28,123 nucleotides of DNA from DASZZV01 sp035544835 (lineage in GTDB: Bacteria; Acidobacteriota; Thermoanaerobaculia; Gp7-AA8): assembly GCA_035544835.1 (NCBI GenBank), contig DASZZV010000263.1, forward strand, positions 1 through 28,123, read 5' to 3'. Made by a program: the position numbers and the translations under genes. The notes under the pieces were generated by a model that saw nothing but the letters and a program-made list of their open reading frames with translations, made no database searches and was not told where the DNA came from. This document shows, piece by piece, positions 24,643-28,123 of this stretch (its first letter is position 1; each line of letters starts with the position of its first letter).

Positions 24643-25018
24643 ACACTCCGGGTGCTGCATCTCCCCAAATCGGAAGAAGGCACCGAAAATTTCGAGCGCG
24701 TACGATACCACAGCATCCAACTCTCCTTGAAAGTGACAACCGGTCACGCGGCGGAAAGGGCGATCCCAATGGCCCGGCAGCTGCCTTGCCTTCGCGAAGA
24801 GAGTCTGTTAATTTCCGGGCTCAATCTGGTGCCCCTGACTTCGTCCCCCAAGAGGCTCATACGCGAGACACTAAAACCAGCGTTACTTTCGCTCACCATT
24901 CCGCGGGACGGCTGAGGGCCGTTCGTCACCTTAGGGATTTTCCGTCCCTTCTTAGAATTTCATCCTTTGGAGTCGAAAAGATTCGCGCGTAGTAGATTCA
25001 ACGGAGAGGTTCATAGCC
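24643..25018. other. Intergenic region without a recognisable gene
   Basis: This stretch separates tRNA-Ala (minus) from tonB (plus). I see no gene. A small symmetric site GTGACAACCGGTCAC lies near 24733-24747, and a short hairpin AGGGA/TCCCT lies near 24932-24949. The tonB ribosome binding site GGAGAGG is at 25003-25009. TTGGAG near 24967 is only a weak -35 candidate for tonB. Confidence 0.5.
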
Positions 25019-25780
25019 ATGTTCGACGACGCCCTCATTGAGTCATCCAACAAGAACAAGCCAAAAGGCGGATGGAAGACCGCTCTTGTCTCCATCATGA
25101 TCCATCTCGTCCTCGTCGGCTCAGTCATCGCAGCCGGACTCTGGGTCAAGAAAAATCCTAAAGTCCTCGAGAAACCGATCGAGGCTTTCATGGTCGCGCA
25201 GTCGGCTCCCCCGCCTCCACCGCCACCACCTCCCGCCTCCAGTCAGGCCTCGCATCCCAAGACCGTGCATGTTGAGACGCCGAAGACTCCACAGAGATCC
25301 TTCGTCGCCCCTACCGAGACGCCGAAAGATGTACCCGAAGCGGACGTACCGGATAGTGCCGGCCAGGACAGCGGAGTGGTCGGTGGGCAGGAAGGTGGAG
25401 TCGTTGGTGGTGTTGTCGGCGGTGTCGTTGGCGGCGTCGTCGGCGGAACTCTGGGCGGTCAGCTGGGTGGAACGCTGGGCGCCTCGGGGGATGCAATGCG
25501 TGTGGGCGGCAACGTGCTCGCGCCGGTGGTCATCACAAAAGTCGAGCCTCAGTACACCGAAATCGCTCGCAAGGCGCACATTCAGGGCATCGTGATCCTC
25601 GAGGCAATCATCGACCGGCAGGGCAACGTCACCGATGTCCGCACCCTCAAGCCGCTTCCGATGGGACTGGACGTTGCAGCGATGGACGCTGTCCGGAAGT
25701 GGAAGTTCAAACCGGGATCGCTCAATGGGCAACCAGTTCCGGTCATTTTCAATCTGACCGTTAATTTCCGATTGCAATAG
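25019..25780 (+). CDS. tonB: Energy transducer TonB
   Basis: A 253-residue protein linking the proton motive force to outer-membrane receptors. A short cytoplasmic N-terminus precedes one membrane helix (about residues 21-43, with the conserved histidine H29 within SIMIHLVLVG). A run of nine prolines (64-72), a Pro/Thr/Glu linker and VVGG/LGG repeats (about 119-150) span the periplasm. The TonB C-terminal domain (about 168-253) has EPQYTEIARKAHIQGIVIL and DAVRKWKFKPG. ATG 25019 has GGAGAGG nine bases upstream. It is the first gene of tonB-exbB-exbD-exbD. The glycine-repeat linker is, from memory, common in acidobacterial TonB proteins. Confidence 0.95.
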   Translation: MFDDALIESSNKNKPKGGWKTALVSIMIHLVLVGSVIAAGLWVKKNPKVLEKPIEAFMVAQSAPPPPPPPPPASSQASHPKTVHVETPKTPQRSFVAPTETPKDVPEADVPDSAGQDSGVVGGQEGGVVGGVVGGVVGGVVGGTLGGQLGGTLGASGDAMRVGGNVLAPVVITKVEPQYTEIARKAHIQGIVILEAIIDRQGNVTDVRTLKPLPMGLDVAAMDAVRKWKFKPGSLNGQPVPVIFNLTVNFRLQ

Positions 25781-25821
25781 ACTAACAGGCGTCAGAAGGC
25801 TTTGAGAGGAGAGGATTTTTC

Positions 25822-26523
25822 ATGGAAGGAAATTTTAGTCTTTTAGGAATGTGGACATCGATGAGTTGGATGGCCAAAGGTGTCGTGGTCGTGCTTGCGG
25901 TCATGTCGGTCTGGTCGCTGGCTCTCGCTTTCGAACGACTCATTCGATTCGGGAGAGCCAAGAAAGAGTCTCTTAGGGTCGCGGTGGGCGTTACTCCCCT
26001 GCTCAAGCAGCACAAGCTGGAAGAGGCCATCACTTTCACCAAGGACAAGAAGTACCGCCACAGCCACCTCGCACGGGTGCTCGCCGCGGGCCTCACGGAG
26101 TTTCAGTACGAGCGCTCGCAGTCGTCGAGCCTTCCTGAAGACTTCGACGTCGTCGAGTCGGGCAAGCGCGCCATCGAGCGCGAGACGCTGATGACGACCG
26201 CGGAGATGAAGAAAGGGCTCGGCAACCTGGCCACGATCTCCACGACCGCTCCCTTCATCGGCCTCTTCGGAACGGTTGTCGGAATCATCCACGCTTTCCA
26301 GGGCATGGCTCTTTCCGGCTCCGGGGGTCTCGGCGCGGTCTCGGCCGGTATCGCCGAGGCTCTGGCAACGACGGCCTTCGGTCTCTTCGTGGCCATCCCA
26401 GCGGTCTGGATGTACAACTACTTCCTCAATAAGATCGAGCGTTTCCAGGTGGAGATGTCGAATGCCTCTTCGGAGCTGGTCGACTACTTCATCAAGAACG
26501 CCGAACGGGTTCGAGCTCGCTAG
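25822..26523 (+). CDS. exbB: MotA/TolQ/ExbB proton channel family protein
   Basis: A 233-residue inner-membrane protein with the three-helix ExbB layout: TM1 about 18-38, then a cytoplasmic loop, TM2 about 136-158 (ATISTTAPFIGLFGTVVGI) and TM3 about 175-199 (GIAEALATTAFGLFVAIPAV). The TM2 and TM3 motifs are the family signature. With ExbD it forms the proton-driven motor that energises TonB. ATG 25822 has GGAGAGG seven bases upstream, 41 bp after tonB. TolQ is the alternative, but the tonB neighbour favours ExbB. Confidence 0.94.
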   Translation: MEGNFSLLGMWTSMSWMAKGVVVVLAVMSVWSLALAFERLIRFGRAKKESLRVAVGVTPLLKQHKLEEAITFTKDKKYRHSHLARVLAAGLTEFQYERSQSSSLPEDFDVVESGKRAIERETLMTTAEMKKGLGNLATISTTAPFIGLFGTVVGIIHAFQGMALSGSGGLGAVSAGIAEALATTAFGLFVAIPAVWMYNYFLNKIERFQVEMSNASSELVDYFIKNAERVRAR

Positions 26524-26538
26524 TTTCACAATGCTTCT

Positions 26539-26565
26539 AAATTCGAAATCCGAAATTCGAAATCC
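26539..26565. repeat. Tandem 13-base repeat between exbB and exbD
   Basis: Two exact copies of AAATTCGAAATCC (26539-26551 and 26553-26565), separated by one G, sit in the exbB-exbD spacer just before the GAGGTG ribosome binding site of exbD. Each contains the palindrome TTCGAA. It is AT-richer than the flanking genes. Confidence 0.8.
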
Positions 26566-26577
26566 CCGAGGTGACAC

Positions 26578-27024
26578 ATGGCGTTTGGCGCAGGCGGCGG
26601 TAGTCCCAACGAGGTCCAGGGTGGCATCAACGTCACCCCGCTGGTCGATGTCTGTCTCGTACTTCTGATCATTTTCATGGTGGTCACTCCCATGCTGCAG
26701 AACGGCATGGACGTGCAGCTTCCCAGCGGCCCTCACGCCGCCAAGAAGCCGGGCGCCGAGGGTGATCTCATGGTGTCGATCAAGGATGACGGAACGGTCT
26801 TCGTCGGCCAGAACTGGATTCCCGACCGCGACCTTCCTAGATACCTCACGGCCGAGTACCAGAAGAACCCGAGCCGCAGCGTCATGATGAAAGCGGATCG
26901 TCGTATCGCCTTCGGCAAGGTCCGGCAGGTCATGAAAGTCATCAACGATTCGAGCTTCACCTCGGTAACCATCCTCACTGAGAACCAGGTTGCGGGAACT
27001 CAGATGGCCCAAGGGAAGATGTAG
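26578..27024 (+). CDS. exbD: Biopolymer transporter ExbD/TolR, first copy
   Basis: A 148-residue protein with a short cytoplasmic N-terminus, one membrane helix (about 22-38) carrying the essential aspartate D24 in NVTPLVDVCLVLLIIFMV, and a periplasmic domain to the end. ExbD proteins pair with ExbB to drive TonB. ATG 26578 has GAGGTG upstream. A second ExbD follows 21 bp downstream. The two differ through most of the periplasmic domain, so they may form a mixed dimer or serve different TonB proteins. Confidence 0.94.
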   Translation: MAFGAGGGSPNEVQGGINVTPLVDVCLVLLIIFMVVTPMLQNGMDVQLPSGPHAAKKPGAEGDLMVSIKDDGTVFVGQNWIPDRDLPRYLTAEYQKNPSRSVMMKADRRIAFGKVRQVMKVINDSSFTSVTILTENQVAGTQMAQGKM

Positions 27025-27045
27025 TCGGTCCGGAGGATCTGCATT

Positions 27046-27465
27046 ATGGCTATGAGCTCAGGTGGTGGTGGTGGCGTACAGTCGGAGATCAACATTACGC
27101 CGCTGGTCGATGTGGTTCTGGTGTTGCTGATCATCTTCATGGTAGCGACTCCGATTCTGCAGATGGGGCTCGACGTCGAGGTTCCACCAAAGGTCGAGGT
27201 CGCCATACCACAGCCGCAGAGTCTCGACCAGCTGGTCATCAACATCAAGAGTGACGGGATCTATCTCAACTCCGCTCGCATGGGCTCGCCCAAAGAGCTT
27301 CGAGATAAGCTCGCGCCAATCCTGCTTGGCCGCGCCGATGAGGACAAGGTCGTCTTCATCAACTCCGATGACAAACTGGCTTTTGATCAGTCCGTGACGG
27401 CCATGGATAGCGCCCGCGAAGCAGGGGCGCGGAAAATCGGTTTTCTAACTGACCCACCGAAGTAA
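27046..27465 (+). CDS. exbD: Biopolymer transporter ExbD/TolR, second copy
   Basis: A 139-residue ExbD-type protein. A glycine-rich start (SSGGGGG) leads to one membrane helix with the proton-relay aspartate D22 in NITPLVDVVLVLLIIFMV. The periplasmic domain has VFINSDDKLAFDQSVTAMD and a C-terminal KIGFLTDPPK, both usual for the family. ATG 27046 has GGAGG at 27032-27036; ATG 27052 is too far from it. It is the last gene of the tonB cluster and is followed by inverted heptamer arrays that may end transcription. Confidence 0.94.
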   Translation: MAMSSGGGGGVQSEINITPLVDVVLVLLIIFMVATPILQMGLDVEVPPKVEVAIPQPQSLDQLVINIKSDGIYLNSARMGSPKELRDKLAPILLGRADEDKVVFINSDDKLAFDQSVTAMDSAREAGARKIGFLTDPPK

Positions 27466-27482
27466 GGCGGAAGCAGAAAACC

Positions 27483-27598
27483 AGCTTCTAGCTTCTAGCT
27501 TCTAGCTTCTAGCTAAAGGCTAAGAAGATGAAAAGGCTGGAAGGAAGAAAGCTAGTAGCTAGAAGCTAGTAGCTAGTAGCTAGCAGCTAGCAGCTACT
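27483..27598. repeat. Two inverted arrays of a 7-base repeat
   Basis: Array 1 (27483-27514) is four exact AGCTTCT units plus a partial. Array 2 (27550-27598) is seven units of AGCTAGT, AGCTAGA, AGCTAGC and a last AGCTACT. The reverse complement of array 1 is a run of AGCTAGA units, so the arrays can pair into a long imperfect hairpin around a 35-base middle. The position between exbD and selC suggests a terminator-like or slippage-prone element. Confidence 0.85.
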
Positions 27599-27612
27599 TT
27601 CTGTTTCCGCCT

Positions 27613-27710
27613 GGAGGCGAATGGGGTCTGGTGGCCTCCGCGGTCTTCAAAACCGTTGTTTCGGCGCGGAAGCGTCGAAGGGTCGGTTCGATTCCGACAC
27701 GCCTCCGCCA
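27613..27710 (+). tRNA. selC: tRNA-Sec (anticodon UCA)
   Basis: A 98-base tRNA with the special features of selenocysteine tRNA. The acceptor GGAGGCG pairs with CGCCTCC; the D-stem is six bp (GGGGTC/GGCCTC with G-T pairs); the anticodon stem GCGGT/ACCGT has loop CTTCAAA, giving anticodon UCA. A long variable arm has an eight-bp stem (TTCGGCGC/GCGTCGAA) with GGAA loop. The T-arm is GTCGG-TTCGATT-CCGAC, and the tail is discriminator G73 with encoded CCA. The usual eighth acceptor pair is A-A here, a mismatch. It inserts selenocysteine at UGA with SelB. No other sel gene lies in the window. Confidence 0.93.
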
Positions 27711-27771
27711 ATCGGGTGTCAGATGTCAGACGGGCGGGACCGTGACTACACGCTCCGTACGCCATGGCTGA

Positions 27772-27777
27772 TATACT
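27772..27777 (+). promoter_or_regulatory. Possible -10 box for a leaderless DUF433 transcript
   Basis: TATACT (five of six to consensus) ends seven bases before the ATG at 27784, so transcription would start at the A of the start codon. No Shine-Dalgarno sequence precedes this ATG, which fits a leaderless mRNA. A clear -35 box is not seen. Confidence 0.35.
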
Positions 27778-27783
27778 TGGCCC

Positions 27784-28062
27784 ATGGAAGTGGTCGAGAG
27801 AATAACCGTCGATCCGGAGCAGTGCAGTGGTAGGCCCTGCATCCGTGGCATGCGCATTCGCGTGACGGACGTCCTCGATCTTTTCGCCGCCGGGCTTTCC
27901 GCCGAGGAGATCCTTGGGAAAATGCCAGATCTCCAGGCTGAGGATCTTCAGGCCTGCACAGCCTCTGAGCGGAGGGACGACGGCTGCGTCGCCGATGAGG
28001 GAAAGAAACGTGCTTGTCATCCTGAGCCGCCGCGGCGAAGGATCTCCAGCGGCAGGATCTGA
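27784..28062 (+). CDS. DUF433 antitoxin-like protein with altered C-terminus
   Basis: A 92-residue frame whose first 58 residues match DUF433 (VapB-type antitoxin-like, winged-helix) proteins: ITVDPEQCSGRPCIRGMRIRV, DLFAAGLSAEEIL and PDLQAEDLQAC. After that the usual Ala-rich closing helix is missing. The last part (from about residue 77, HPEPPRRRISSGRI) is translated from the dispersed repeat that starts near 28016. The gene is probably eroded or truncated by the repeat. A partner DUF5615 PIN-like toxin usually follows such genes, and none is visible. It starts 73 bp after selC. Confidence 0.65.
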   Translation: MEVVERITVDPEQCSGRPCIRGMRIRVTDVLDLFAAGLSAEEILGKMPDLQAEDLQACTASERRDDGCVADEGKKRACHPEPPRRRISSGRI

Positions 28063-28122
28063 ATTCAGATCGCTATATCTTGAGATCCTTCGCTGCGGCT
28101 TCTAAGAAACTCCCTGTATTTA
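28016..28122. repeat. Dispersed repeat copy at the right edge
   Basis: Begins with GTCATCCTGAGCCGC and contains an inverted repeat: 28029-28046 pairs with 28082-28099 with one mismatch, both arms holding GAAGGATCTC. The end 28099-28122 is the reverse complement of 68-91 with 23 of 24 bases identical, tying it to the repeat cluster at the left edge. The element may continue past the window. Confidence 0.75.
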
Positions 28123-28123
28123 C

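Noticed and set aside
24541..24915. Plus-strand open frame over tRNA-Ala
   Set aside because: It reads through the tRNA gene on the opposite strand and resembles no protein; its phase is accidental.
25843..27012. Minus-strand open frame (389 codons) opposite exbB and exbD
   Set aside because: It runs across two well-supported genes and their spacer; the composition is highly charged and shows no motif.
27483..27598. CRISPR array
   Set aside because: Units are 7 bases with no spacers; they are simple tandem repeats.
27960..28015. Remnant of a DUF5615 toxin start (VADEG) after the DUF433 core
   Set aside because: Only five residues resemble it, which is too short to support a call.
27580..28020. 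Minus-strand open frame opposite tRNA-Sec and the DUF433 gene
   Set aside because: It covers a tRNA and repeats; no protein-like features.

Overview
The window looks like chromosomal DNA from a moderately GC-rich Gram-negative bacterium. An Acidobacteriota-type organism (for example Thermoanaerobaculia) is my best guess. That guess rests on a TonB with a proline run followed by VVGG repeats, an exbB-exbD-exbD cluster, a DUF2203 gene and an outer-membrane polysaccharide export system. No rRNA or marker gene confirms it.

Layout from left to right. Positions 1-247 hold copies of a dispersed repeat. Positions 248-4495 (minus strand) are a compact set of housekeeping-type genes: a solo MCE-domain protein, a DUF2203 protein, a HAD hydrolase, an RNase Z-like metallo-beta-lactamase protein and the PBP4-type peptidase dacB. 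The first four are joined by 1-4 base overlaps or a 5-base gap. Positions 4685-6252 (plus strand) carry acpP and fabF. A REP/BIME-like inverted repeat separates fabF from the next, convergent, locus.

Positions 6418-24489 are a large exopolysaccharide assembly and export locus, mostly on the minus strand. It contains two diverged copies of one gene set: a secreted six-cysteine protein, a Wzc-like polysaccharide co-polymerase/tyrosine kinase and a membrane-anchored protein with an RPGWPYH motif. There are also two O-antigen ligase/polymerase-like membrane proteins, each on the plus strand. The outer-membrane parts (Wza-like exporter, BBP2-type beta-barrel) and the PHP-type tyrosine phosphatase occur once. 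The barrel gene carries a one-base frameshift that makes it appear fused to the Wza-like gene. No glycosyltransferase or flippase lies in the window, so sugar assembly must be encoded elsewhere. A nucleotidyltransferase-fold gene and tRNA-Ala(GGC) close the locus on the right.

Positions 25019-27465 (plus strand) encode tonB-exbB-exbD-exbD, the energy module for outer-membrane transport. It is followed by two inverted arrays of a 7-base repeat, then a tRNA with anticodon UCA that has the form of tRNA-Sec (selC), then a shortened DUF433 antitoxin-like gene whose end runs into another copy of the dispersed repeat seen at position 1. The tRNA-Sec implies that this organism uses selenocysteine, although no selA, selB or obvious selenoprotein is in view.
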